Assembly: GCA_030263595.1 (NCBI GenBank)
Contig: SZPG01000051.1
Coordinates: 1-50,468, forward strand
Direction of reading: 5' to 3'
DNA from: Chloroflexi bacterium CFX6
GTDB lineage: Bacteria > Chloroflexota > Anaerolineae > Anaerolineales > Villigracilaceae
Length of the DNA stretch: 50,468 nt
Of this stretch, positions 42,946 through 50,468 are shown in pieces. Below the pieces are notes generated by a model, which did no database searches, was not told the DNA's origin, and saw nothing but the letters and a program-made list of their open reading frames with translations. Numbering within the stretch: the stretch's first letter is position 1; each line of letters starts with the position of its first letter. Made by a program: the position numbers and the translations under genes.

Positions 42946-44223
42946 ATGCGTAAGTACCTGATTCGCCTCGCATTCCTCGCCGTGGCGCTCACGCTCGTCG
43001 TGGCTGCCTGTGCGCCTGCGACAACCGAGGCGCCCACCCAACCCCCAGCCCCCGCGGCGACGCAGCCGCCCGCCCCGACGCAGGCGCCCGCCGATACCGA
43101 AGCGCCGCCTCCCGCGGAGCCGTTCGTTTTCGGCATGTTGCTCGTGGGTCCCTATAACGACAACGGCTGGAGCCAGGCGCACTATGATGCCGGTTTGTAC
43201 GTTGAGGAAAAACTCGGCGCGAAGATGATCTACCTCGATAAAGTCAATCCCGCCGACCGCGCAGGCACCACCCCTGATCAACTCGCTGAAGAGTTGGTAG
43301 CCCAGGGCGCAAAACTGGTGATCTTTAATTCGGACGACATGAAGGACGCCTCCACGACCTTTGCCAAGAACCATCCCGACGTTTTCGTCATCATGGCTTC
43401 CGGCGACCAGGTCTGGAAGGATGGCAAGGCTTACGAGGAAATCCCCAACATGATCAACATCATGGGGCGCATGGAAATTGGGAAGATGATCGCCGGGTGC
43501 GCCGCCGCCCTTTCCACCGAGACGGGCAAGATCGGTTATCTCGGACCGTTGATCAACGACGAAACCCGCCGCCTCGCCGCCTCCGCCTACCTCGGCGCGA
43601 AGTCCTGCTGGGAAGAGGCTGGCAACGATCCCGCCGCGCTGGAATTCAAAGTGACGTGGATCGGTTTCTGGTTCCACATCCCCGGCGTGACAACCGACCC
43701 GGTGCAGGTCTCGAACGAGTTCTACACCACCGGTTACGACGTGGTCATTTCGGGCATTGACAATCCCGTCAACCTCGCCGAAGCCCAGAAGCAGACCGCC
43801 GATGGGAAACCCTCGTTCGGCATCGCCTACGATTACGTCGCCGCCTGCGACGCCGCGCCCGACGTCTGCCTGGGCGTGCCGTACTTCAACTGGGGACCGG
43901 ATTATGTGAAGACCATTCAAACCGCGATGGATGGAACGTGGGAATCCCAGTTCATCTTCACGGGTCCCGATTGGTCCGACATCAACAACCACGATACCTC
44001 CATGATCGGTTTCGTGAAGGGCAATGCGTTGAGCGCCGAAGCCGCCGCTCAACTGGATGCGTTCATCGCCGAACTGGCTGGCGGGCTGAGCCTGTGGACG
44101 GGTCCCATCAACCTGCAGGACGGCACTCCCTATCTTGCCGACGGCGAAGTCGCCACCGACCAGCAGGTCTGGTACCTGCCGCAATTGCTCGAAGGCATGG
44201 AAGGCTTGAGCGCCTCCGAATAA
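42946..44223 (+). CDS. BMP-family substrate-binding lipoprotein (nucleoside/purine type)
   Basis: Extracytoplasmic ligand-binding lipoprotein of a BMP-type importer (425 aa). The lipobox is VAAC with Cys22, followed by a Thr/Pro/Ala linker. The BMP fold opens with FVFGMLLVGPYNDNGWSQAH and continues with LIFNSDDM, INIMGRMEIGKMIAGCAAAL, IGYLGPLINDETRR and a C-terminal PINLQDGTPYLADGEVATDQ, all typical of the Med/PnrA-like family. Members bind nucleosides or related ligands such as autoinducers. It is followed by a hairpin, then by the ATPase and permease genes. Confidence 0.94.
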   Translation: MRKYLIRLAFLAVALTLVVAACAPATTEAPTQPPAPAATQPPAPTQAPADTEAPPPAEPFVFGMLLVGPYNDNGWSQAHYDAGLYVEEKLGAKMIYLDKVNPADRAGTTPDQLAEELVAQGAKLVIFNSDDMKDASTTFAKNHPDVFVIMASGDQVWKDGKAYEEIPNMINIMGRMEIGKMIAGCAAALSTETGKIGYLGPLINDETRRLAASAYLGAKSCWEEAGNDPAALEFKVTWIGFWFHIPGVTTDPVQVSNEFYTTGYDVVISGIDNPVNLAEAQKQTADGKPSFGIAYDYVAACDAAPDVCLGVPYFNWGPDYVKTIQTAMDGTWESQFIFTGPDWSDINNHDTSMIGFVKGNALSAEAAAQLDAFIAELAGGLSLWTGPINLQDGTPYLADGEVATDQQVWYLPQLLEGMEGLSASE

Positions 44224-44243
44224 TCGCCAAATCGTATCCCCCG

Positions 44244-44275
44244 AGGGGCGCAGGTTCGACTGCGCCCCTTTCTTT
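44244..44275 (+). terminator. Intrinsic terminator/attenuator between binding-protein gene and ATPase gene
   Basis: A perfect 10-bp stem (44244-44253 with 44260-44269, arm AGGGGCGCAG) with 6-nt loop is followed by TTTCTTT. Partial read-through would feed the downstream transporter genes. Confidence 0.82.
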
Positions 44276-44306
44276 CACCTGCGCGCCTCATGGAGACCCA
44301 GCGCAC

Positions 44307-45797
44307 ATGAACGTCGAACTGAAAAACATCCACAAGCACTTTGGCAATGTCCATGCGAACAAGGGCATCAACCTGTCCGTCCCATCCGGTTCCATTCAAG
44401 GCATTTTGGGGGAGAACGGCGCCGGTAAAAGCACCCTGATGAAGATCCTTTCGGGGTTCATTCAAGCCGATCCGGGCGGCGAAATCATTCTGGACGGAAA
44501 ACCCGTCGTCATTCATTCGCCCGCCGACGCCATTCACGTGGGCATCGGCATGCTGCATCAGGATCCGCTGGACTTCCCACCCATGCGCGCGCTCGATAAT
44601 TTTTTGCTGGGGCAATCGGGCGGACTCTTCCCGAATCGAAATGCGGTCGCGCGGGACTTCAGGCGGCTCGCTGAACAATTCGACTTTTCCCTCGACCCCG
44701 ACAGTTACGTGGATTCGCTCACCGTGGGCGAACGCCAGCAGCTCGAGATCATCCGTTTGTTGTGGCTCGGCGCGCGCATCCTCATCCTCGACGAACCGAC
44801 GACCGGCATCAGCGCCTCGCAAAAATCGAAACTGTTCGCCACGCTGAAAAAACTGGCGGAGCAGGGCATGACGGTCATCTTCGTTTCGCACAAACTGGAG
44901 GACGTGGAGCATCTTTGCGACAAGGTCGCAGTCCTGCGCGCCGGCGAACTGGTAGGGGAGGCGAAACCCCCGTACACCACTTCGAAACTCGTGGAAATGA
45001 TGTTCGGCAAGGTGATCACTCTCGGCGCACGGCAGCCCGCCCAGGAGGGCGACGCCGTATTGTCGCTGGAGAACGTTTCACTCGAAGACGTGCGCTTGAA
45101 AATAAGGAACGCGGATCTGGAGGTGCGGGCCGGCGAGGTGATCGGCCTGGCAGGCATGGAAGGTTCCGGGCAGGGATTGTTCATCCGCGCCTGCGCGGGG
45201 TTGGTGAGACCCGTCGGAGGCCGGATCAGGCTCAAAGGTCGGGATTTGACCGGGAAATCCTATCACGCGTTCAAACGCGCGGGCGTGAACTTCCTTCCCG
45301 CCGCGCGCCTGGAGGAGGGCTTGATCCCCGGTTTGAGTTTGACGGATCATTTCATTCTTGCGGAGGAACCGGACGGTTTGTTCGTTGACCGCGCTGCCGG
45401 TCAGCGGCTTGCCGAGGAGCGGATCAAATCCTTCAACATTCGCGGCGCGCCGCATACCCCGGTGGAGTCGCTTTCGGGCGGGAATCAACAGCGCGCCGAA
45501 CTGGCGTTGTTGCAGGACCCGCTTTCGCTCGTCCTGCTCGAGCATCCCACGCGCGGGCTGGACATCGAATCGGTGATCTACATCTGGGGCAAACTCAAGG
45601 AACGCTGCAGATCGAGTACCGCCATCCTTTTCATTTCATCCGACCTGGAGGAAATTTTGCAGTACAGCGACCGCGTGCTGGTCTTTTTCAGCGGGAAGGT
45701 TTCCCGTCCGCTCGACGCGGGAAAGACGAGCGTGGACCAACTCGGTCAGTTGATCGGCGGCAAGAACTGGGCAGATATGGGAGAGGCGTATGATTAA
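44307..45797 (+). CDS. BMP/simple-sugar-type ABC transporter ATPase with two nucleotide-binding domains
   Basis: 496 aa, fused double ATPase as in RbsA/YufO-type importers. NBD1 is complete: GENGAGKST (35-43), signature LTVGERQQLEII, Walker B LILDEPTTGI. NBD2 is degenerate at Walker A (GMEGSGQGLF) and has LLEHPTRGLD in place of the DE pair, so only NBD1 should hydrolyse ATP well; its signature LSGGNQQR is kept. ATG 44307 is chosen (GGAG upstream, protein begins with the beta strand MNVELKNIHKHFG). The stop overlaps the permease start by 8 nt. Confidence 0.94.
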   Translation: MNVELKNIHKHFGNVHANKGINLSVPSGSIQGILGENGAGKSTLMKILSGFIQADPGGEIILDGKPVVIHSPADAIHVGIGMLHQDPLDFPPMRALDNFLLGQSGGLFPNRNAVARDFRRLAEQFDFSLDPDSYVDSLTVGERQQLEIIRLLWLGARILILDEPTTGISASQKSKLFATLKKLAEQGMTVIFVSHKLEDVEHLCDKVAVLRAGELVGEAKPPYTTSKLVEMMFGKVITLGARQPAQEGDAVLSLENVSLEDVRLKIRNADLEVRAGEVIGLAGMEGSGQGLFIRACAGLVRPVGGRIRLKGRDLTGKSYHAFKRAGVNFLPAARLEEGLIPGLSLTDHFILAEEPDGLFVDRAAGQRLAEERIKSFNIRGAPHTPVESLSGGNQQRAELALLQDPLSLVLLEHPTRGLDIESVIYIWGKLKERCRSSTAILFISSDLEEILQYSDRVLVFFSGKVSRPLDAGKTSVDQLGQLIGGKNWADMGEAYD

Positions 45798-46827
45798 GGA
45801 TCGTCTTGGAAACCTTTTGTATCAACTCATTGCGCTTCTGCTTTCCTTCGGCGTGGTCTCGTTGATCCTGATCTCTGTGGACGCCTCGCCGTGGGAGGCG
45901 TTCAGGAACATGTTCGCGGGTTCCTTCGGTTCGCTGCGCAAGTTTGCGGAAGTGCTGGTGGCGTTTGTGCCGTTGCTGCTCGTCACGGCGGGATTGCTGG
46001 TGACGTTTTCCGCCGGGCTGTGGAACATCGGTGTGGAGGGACAGGTGGTGCTGGGCGCGATCGCAACGACGTGGGTGTATCGCTTCTTCCTCGACAGCAA
46101 CCTGCCTCCCGCGCTCATCATCGCTCTTGCCATCCTCGGCGGGATGATCGGCGGGGCGCTGTGGGGCTCGCTGGCGGGCTTGTTGAAGGTGTTCGGCGGC
46201 GTGAACGAGATCTTCGGCGGATTGGGTTTGAACTTCGTCGCCACCGCGTTGACCATTTACCTGATCTTCGGGCCATGGAAACGACCGGGCGTCGCCTCCA
46301 TGAGCGGGACGGTTCCCTTCCCGGATGAATTTTCGCTGCCCCTGGTGGAGAATTTACGCATCAGCCCCTGGGCGTTGGGGATTGCATTGGTTGGAATTGT
46401 CATCGTGTATTTTTTGTTGCAAGGAACGTACTTCGGCTTGCGGCTCAAGGCGGTGGGTAAAAATTTCCGCGCCGCGTACCTGCTTGGCATTCCCACCTGG
46501 CAATATTCCATGTACTCGTTCCTGATCTGCGGCGCGCTGGCGGGCGCAGCGGGAGCCATGCAGGTCGCGGCTGTGTATCATCGCCTCATCCCGTCCATTT
46601 CGAGCGGATATGGGTATCTCGGTCTCATGGTGGCGATGCTCATCAATTATCAAGCCCTTTGGGCGGTGCCTGTCGCCCTGTTCTTCGCCGCGTTGAACAT
46701 CGGGAGCATCCAACTTCCCATCCTTATGAAACTCGACTCGTCCCTCTCCGGCGTGTTGCAGGGCGTGCTGGTGCTGTTCGTCCTGCTGGCATCCGGGATG
46801 CGGCAGAAGTTTGCAAGGAGATCGTGA
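45790..46827 (+). CDS. BMP-type ABC transporter permease 1
   Basis: 345 aa, member of the branched-chain/ribose/nucleoside permease superfamily. TMs occur throughout; landmarks are AGLWNIGVEGQVVLGA near residue 75 (the conserved NIGVEGQ loop), FGGVNEIFGGLGLNFVATAL, and the late YFGLRLKAVGKNFRAAYLLG-IPTWQYSMYSF before GALAGAAGAMQV. Pairs with the permease encoded next. Overlaps the ATPase gene, so translation is coupled. Confidence 0.95.
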   Translation: MIKDRLGNLLYQLIALLLSFGVVSLILISVDASPWEAFRNMFAGSFGSLRKFAEVLVAFVPLLLVTAGLLVTFSAGLWNIGVEGQVVLGAIATTWVYRFFLDSNLPPALIIALAILGGMIGGALWGSLAGLLKVFGGVNEIFGGLGLNFVATALTIYLIFGPWKRPGVASMSGTVPFPDEFSLPLVENLRISPWALGIALVGIVIVYFLLQGTYFGLRLKAVGKNFRAAYLLGIPTWQYSMYSFLICGALAGAAGAMQVAAVYHRLIPSISSGYGYLGLMVAMLINYQALWAVPVALFFAALNIGSIQLPILMKLDSSLSGVLQGVLVLFVLLASGMRQKFARRS

Positions 46828-46828
46828 C

Positions 46829-47827
46829 ATGACCCAGGAAACGCTTCTCATCGGTCTGGCTGGCGTCCTTGCTTCGGCGGCTCCCATCGTTTTTGCGGTG
46901 CTTGGCGAAACGCTCTCCGAACGCGCCGGCGTGATCAACCTTTCGATGAACGGCACGATCCTGCTCGCGGCGATGGGCGGGTTTGCCGTCGCATACACCA
47001 CGGATAACATCCTGCTTGGATTTCTGGCGGGGATGTTGATCGGCGCGCTCGTGGCGTTGGTCGTGGCGTTTGCAAGCATCACGTTGAAACAATCGCAGGT
47101 CGCGGTCGGCTTCGTCCTCGCGCTCACCTGCCGCGATCTTTCCTACTTCCTCGGGAATCCGTACATGGGTGTGCCAGGTCCGCGTTTGCAGGCGCTCCCC
47201 ATCCCGCTTCTCAGCGACATTCCCGTCCTCGGCACGCTCTTCTTTCGCCAGGATTTCATCACCTATCTCAGTTTCCTGTTCATCTTTCTCGCCTGGGCAT
47301 GGATCTTCCGCACGCGCCCCGGTTTGATGCTGCAGGGCATCGGCGAGAAGCCCGCCGCGGCGTACATTCGCGGCGCGAACGTCAACCTGATGCGTTACGT
47401 GTATACGGTGATCGGCGGCGCGTTGATCGGTCTTGCGGGACCCGCCTATTCGCTCGCCATCCGCGCGGGGTGGATGGGGACCATTTCGGGTCTGGATGGA
47501 ATCGGCTGGATCGCCCTGTCCATTACGATCTTCGGCGGGTGGAGTCCCTTGCGCGGCGCGTTCGGCGCGTATCTCTTTGCGTTCCTGCAATGGCTGGGCT
47601 TGGTCCTCCAACCCGTGTTGACCCAGGTCCCTTCGCAGGTGTTACAGGTCGCGCCTTTCCCGTTGATGATCCTCACGCTTTTGCTGGTCAACATCGGCAA
47701 CGCCGAATGGGTGGAGCGGACTCTCGCCGCCATGCCGGAATCCACGCGCAAGTTCTTTGCGAAACTGCTGCGCGCCATGCGCGCTTCGCCTCCCGCCGCG
47801 CTGGGCGTTCCGTTCGAGAGGGATTGA
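46829..47827 (+). CDS. BMP-type ABC transporter permease 2
   Basis: 332 aa from ATG 46829 (AAGGAG seven nt upstream); an upstream GTG is rejected because it lies in the previous gene's end. N-terminal APIVFAVLGETLSERAGVIN then LSMNGTILLAAM is the variant of the GETxxERAGVxNL signature of the shorter permease of such pairs. VGEN-like IGEKPAAAYIRGANVNLMRY and GALIGLAGPAYSLAI mark the second half. Last gene of the first BMP operon. Confidence 0.95.
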   Translation: MTQETLLIGLAGVLASAAPIVFAVLGETLSERAGVINLSMNGTILLAAMGGFAVAYTTDNILLGFLAGMLIGALVALVVAFASITLKQSQVAVGFVLALTCRDLSYFLGNPYMGVPGPRLQALPIPLLSDIPVLGTLFFRQDFITYLSFLFIFLAWAWIFRTRPGLMLQGIGEKPAAAYIRGANVNLMRYVYTVIGGALIGLAGPAYSLAIRAGWMGTISGLDGIGWIALSITIFGGWSPLRGAFGAYLFAFLQWLGLVLQPVLTQVPSQVLQVAPFPLMILTLLLVNIGNAEWVERTLAAMPESTRKFFAKLLRAMRASPPAALGVPFERD

Positions 47828-47884
47828 TCTTATCGGTCGAGCGCCTCGAAGGAATATAGATAATTATCATACGATTTCGATTAC

Positions 47885-47921
47885 AATTTGTCTGACAAAT
47901 TGGGCAGGCTTCCGATATACT
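47885..47921 (+). promoter_or_regulatory. Promoter with overlapping 17-bp palindromic operator
   Basis: AATTTGTCTGACAAATT (47885-47901) is a perfect inverted repeat of 8-bp arms around one base. CTGACA (47892-47897) and TATACT (47916-47921), 18 nt apart, form the promoter. The site sits on the -35 and resembles sites of the FadR branch of GntR repressors (compare AATTGGTNNNACCAATT of PdhR). Confidence 0.75.
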
Positions 47922-47949
47922 GGCAGGAACAGGAGCGACCAGCCTGGCA

Positions 47950-49101
47950 ATGAAAAAACGATTGCAAAGCGATTGGGTTTCCCGCCTGCTCGACGGGCTC
48001 CTGCCTGTCTTCGCAACATTGGCGGCGTTGCTGGTTGGCGCGGTGATGCTGCTCTTTTTGAAGGTCAATCCCATCGAGGCGTATCTCTCGCTTTGGGACG
48101 GGGCGTTCGGGAGCGCCAATTCGCTGGCGGAGACCCTGGTCAAAGCCACGCCGCTGCTCCTGGTGGCGTTGGGGATCTGCATTTCCTTTCGCGGCAACGT
48201 GATCAACATCGGGGGCGAGGGGCAGATGATCGTCGGCGCCATTCTGGCTACCTGGGTGGGGCTGACGTTCACGAATTTTCCCGGCTGGGTCGCCATTCCA
48301 TTCGCACTGCTGACCGGTTTTCTGGGGGGAGCGATCTGGGGAGGCATCCCCGGCTTTCTCAAGGCATATTTCAACGTCAATGAAATCCTCAGCACGGTGA
48401 TGATGAACGCCATCGCCGTGCAACTTATGAACTTCCTCCTGAGCGGACCGATGATTGATCCCGCGCAGGCGGAACTGGCTTCGAAGATCCCGCAGACTGC
48501 GCGCCTGATCGAAGCCTTTCGGCTGGCGCGTCTGGCGCCCACCCGCCTGCACCTTGGGGTGTTGATCGCCGTCGTCCTGGCGATCCTGGTCTATATTCTG
48601 CTGTGGCGCACCACCATCGGCTACCGCATCCGCGCGGTGGGACATAACCCTCACGCCGCGAAGTATGCGGGGATCAACGTGAAGCGTTACATCGTGCTTT
48701 CGCTTCTGTTGAGCGGCGCTTTTGCGGGGTTGGCTGGAGCCATCCAGGTTTACGGCGTGAACTATCGCATGATCACGGACGGGTCCGCTTCGGGATTCAC
48801 GGGGAGCGCCGGGTTCAACGGGATCGTGGCGGCTCTCTTCGGTCAATTGCATCCGATCTTGTCCATCCCGGCTTCCATTCTGTTTGGCGCGCTCCTCGTG
48901 GGCGCGAACAAGATGCAGAGGGTGGTGCAGGTGCCGTCGGCGCTGGTCATCGCGTTGAACGGGTTGGTGGTGGTCTTTGTCGTGAGCAGCGAGATCTGGA
49001 GGCGCAGGAGGCAAAGGCAGAGGCTGGCGGCTGTCAGGGAAGAGGAAACTGCGTCGAAAGCGGGGCAGGTTCAGGTCGCGGAAAAGGAGGCGAAGGGATG
49101 A
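47950..49101 (+). CDS. BMP-type ABC transporter permease 1, second importer
   Basis: 383 aa, the longer permease of a BMP-type pair. Landmarks: GICISFRGNVINIGGEGQMI near residue 76-95, FNVNEILSTVMMNAIAVQLM, then GYRIRAVGHNPHAAKYAGIN and GAFAGLAGAIQVYGVN. The C-terminus carries an extra charged tail (RRRRQRQRLAAVREEETASK onwards). The SD AGGAG at 47931 is 14 nt away, a rather long spacing. It overlaps the next gene by ATGA. Confidence 0.94.
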   Translation: MKKRLQSDWVSRLLDGLLPVFATLAALLVGAVMLLFLKVNPIEAYLSLWDGAFGSANSLAETLVKATPLLLVALGICISFRGNVINIGGEGQMIVGAILATWVGLTFTNFPGWVAIPFALLTGFLGGAIWGGIPGFLKAYFNVNEILSTVMMNAIAVQLMNFLLSGPMIDPAQAELASKIPQTARLIEAFRLARLAPTRLHLGVLIAVVLAILVYILLWRTTIGYRIRAVGHNPHAAKYAGINVKRYIVLSLLLSGAFAGLAGAIQVYGVNYRMITDGSASGFTGSAGFNGIVAALFGQLHPILSIPASILFGALLVGANKMQRVVQVPSALVIALNGLVVVFVVSSEIWRRRRQRQRLAAVREEETASKAGQVQVAEKEAKG

Positions 49102-50030
49102 TCTCGGACCTCTTCTCCGTAACGGTATTGATCGGTATCCTGGCGTCGGGCATCCGTCTTGCGACTCCTTATCTATACGCCGCCATCGGCGAAACGTTCA
49201 GCCAGAGGAGCGGCGTGCTTAACCTCGGCGTGGAGGGGCAGATGCTCCTCGGCGCGTTCGCCGCCTTTTACGTGGCGTTGACCACCGGTAATTTGTGGCT
49301 CGGTATGCTTGCCGCGATGATCGTCGGCGCGGTGATGGGGCTGGCGATGGCGTACGTGACGGTCAATTTGCAGGCGCAGCAGGGCATCAGCGGGATCGGC
49401 TTTTATCTATTCGGGCTGGGGATGAGCGACCTGCTCTTCCAGAAATTGATGGGGACGGTGGAAACGGTGAAGGGCTTTCCGAGGATCTTCATTCCCGGTT
49501 TGAGCGACATCCCCGTCCTTGGGGAGATCTTCTTCAATCACAACCTGCTGGTGTACCTGGCTTACCTGCTCGTGCCGGTGGCATGGTTCGTCCTCAATAA
49601 AACGACTCTCGGGTTGAAGATCCGCTCGGTGGGCGAAAACCCGGATGCGGCGGATTCGCTGGGCGTGAACGTGGCGCGCGTACGCTATTTCACGATCATT
49701 CTCGGCGGGACGCTTTCGGGCATTGCGGGCGCGTCGCTTTCGATCGCGCTGCTGAATGTCTTTCAGCAGAACATGACCAGCGGGCAGGGTTTTATCGCGG
49801 TCGCGCTGGTCTATTTTGGCGCGTGGCGCCCGGCGGGGGTGTTGGGCGGCGCGCTGTTGTTCAGCATGGTCAACTCGCTTCAGTTGTGGATGCAGGTGAA
49901 GAACGTTCCGATCCCGCCCGACATTGCGGTAATGCTGCCGTACGTGTTGACCATTTTGGTACTGGTCGTCACCGTCTCGAGGGTGCGGGCGCCGTCCGCG
50001 TTGACCAAGCCCTTCGAGCGGGAGGAGTAA
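49098..50030 (+). CDS. BMP-type ABC transporter permease 2, second importer
   Basis: 310 aa; starts within the ATGA overlap. N-terminal TPYLYAAIGETFSQRSGVLN LGVEGQMLLGAF is the canonical signature of the shorter permease. SVGENPDAADSLGVNVARVR and GTLSGIAGASLSIALLNVFQ are in the second half. This importer has no ATPase gene in the visible part; it may follow beyond the window or be shared with the gene at 44307. Confidence 0.95.
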   Translation: MISDLFSVTVLIGILASGIRLATPYLYAAIGETFSQRSGVLNLGVEGQMLLGAFAAFYVALTTGNLWLGMLAAMIVGAVMGLAMAYVTVNLQAQQGISGIGFYLFGLGMSDLLFQKLMGTVETVKGFPRIFIPGLSDIPVLGEIFFNHNLLVYLAYLLVPVAWFVLNKTTLGLKIRSVGENPDAADSLGVNVARVRYFTIILGGTLSGIAGASLSIALLNVFQQNMTSGQGFIAVALVYFGAWRPAGVLGGALLFSMVNSLQLWMQVKNVPIPPDIAVMLPYVLTILVLVVTVSRVRAPSALTKPFEREE

Positions 50031-50040
50031 CGCTCGCAAA

Positions 50041-50136
50041 ATGGAGGTGCGCCCGTCAGATGATGAAGATGAAGTTGAAGCCGAATCAACCATCCCGTGC
50101 AAAGATGCGTATCCATTCCCAAAAAGGAGAAGAAGA
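50041..50136 (+). promoter_or_regulatory. Leader with distal GGAGGTG box and proximal SD
   Basis: ATGGAGGTGCG at 50041-50051 lies about 88 nt before ATG 50137; proximal SD AAAAAGGAGAAGAAG. The last part repeats the leader of the first BMP binding-protein gene. ATG 50041 is in frame with the CDS but would bury the signal peptide 32 residues inside. Confidence 0.55.
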
Positions 50137-50468
50137 ATGAAAAAGTTCGTTTGGTTTTTTACGCTGGTTGTAACCTTCGCGCTCGTCCTGAGCGCGTGTG
50201 GAGGGACGGCTGCCACCACCGAGCCGGCTGCTCCCCCCACCGAGCCTCCCGTTGAGGCGACCGAAGCGCCCGCAGTTTCCACCGAACCTCCCCCCGCGCC
50301 GGCGGAGCCGTTCCGCGTGGCGGTCGTCATGCCGAGCGCCATCAACGACCTGGCGTTCAGCCAGAGCATGTACGACGCGCTTGTGCGCGTGCAGACCGAG
50401 ATGGGCGGACCCGAAGCGTTCGAGTTCGTGTACTCCGACGGCATGTTCGTCGTGGATGACGCCGCGGC
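50137..50468 (+). CDS. BMP-family substrate-binding lipoprotein, partial (cut by window end)
   Basis: The first 110 residues are visible: signal peptide MKKFVWFFTLVVTFALVLSA ending at lipobox LSAC (Cys21), an Ala/Pro/Glu/Thr linker, then FRVAVVMPSAINDLAFSQSM, the opening strand and helix of the BMP fold. It belongs with the two permeases directly upstream. The remaining ~300 residues lie outside the window. Confidence 0.92.
   Translation, partial: MKKFVWFFTLVVTFALVLSACGGTAATTEPAAPPTEPPVEATEAPAVSTEPPPAPAEPFRVAVVMPSAINDLAFSQSMYDALVRVQTEMGGPEAFEFVYSDGMFVVDDAA

Noticed and set aside
1..50468. Insertion sequences, phage genes, integrases or attachment sites, including next to tRNA-Gln
   Set aside because: No transposase, integrase or phage-like protein was seen, and no second copy of the tRNA 3' end was noticed.

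Overview
The window is a chromosomal segment of a GC-rich bacterium that looks like a Chloroflexi/Anaerolineae member. This is inferred from several signs. The substrate-binding lipoproteins have long Ala/Pro/Thr/Glu-rich linkers after the lipobox. ABC-importer operons are repeated in series. Clean -10 boxes and strong Shine-Dalgarno sites are present, and there are short palindromic or AG-rich dispersed repeats of the type common in Anaerolineae. No rRNA or other marker that would fix the taxonomy is present.

Layout. (1) 1-1164, minus strand: the start of a UvrD/PcrA helicase gene broken by a 23-bp tandem duplication, and an MscL channel with a C-terminal zinc ribbon. (2) 1374-7873: a complete five-gene Opp/Dpp-type importer whose substrate-binding protein is circularly permuted relative to the two other family-5 binding proteins here. 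(3) 8169-20568: a second importer (D-F-A-B-C, permease B lacking its first membrane helix), a membrane-anchored cytochrome c, a third binding protein, and an orphan D-F ATPase pair followed by a REC plus roadblock-like regulator. (4) 20600-25566: tRNA-Gln, glmU, an orphan HsdM-HsdS fusion methyltransferase, cdd and recO. (5) 25607-30977, minus strand: an MFS exporter with an ArsR-type regulator and a small protein behind an operator-covered promoter, then a geranylgeranyl-reductase-like flavoprotein and a metallophosphoesterase. (6) 31200-33702: a coiled-coil membrane protein, Pcm, and a REC-GGDEF diguanylate cyclase. (7) 34068-38484, minus strand: a compact three-gene operon encoding a small helical protein, a STAND NTPase with TPRs, and a protein with two altered GGDEF domains plus a 2H-phosphoesterase-like domain. 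(8) 38749-42773: two tandem paralogous multispanning membrane proteins with an early WDD motif. (9) 42783-50468: two consecutive BMP/nucleoside-type ABC importers, the second without its own ATPase and cut by the window end.

How the parts work together. Most of the window serves capture and uptake of peptides and nucleosides. Each operon-internal binding-protein gene that precedes permease or ATPase genes is followed by a strong RNA hairpin, which would let the lipoprotein be made in excess. The nucleoside uptake genes and cdd fit a salvage lifestyle.

The best candidate for an undescribed system is the three-gene operon at 34068-38484. Its small protein and its STAND NTPase appear to share one short helical adaptor domain, as expected for NLR-like signalling by like-with-like domain contacts. 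The third gene adds a possible nucleotide-second-messenger enzyme. The second strong observation is the circularly permuted binding protein at 1577-3466. All functional statements rest on motif reading by eye; no database search was run.
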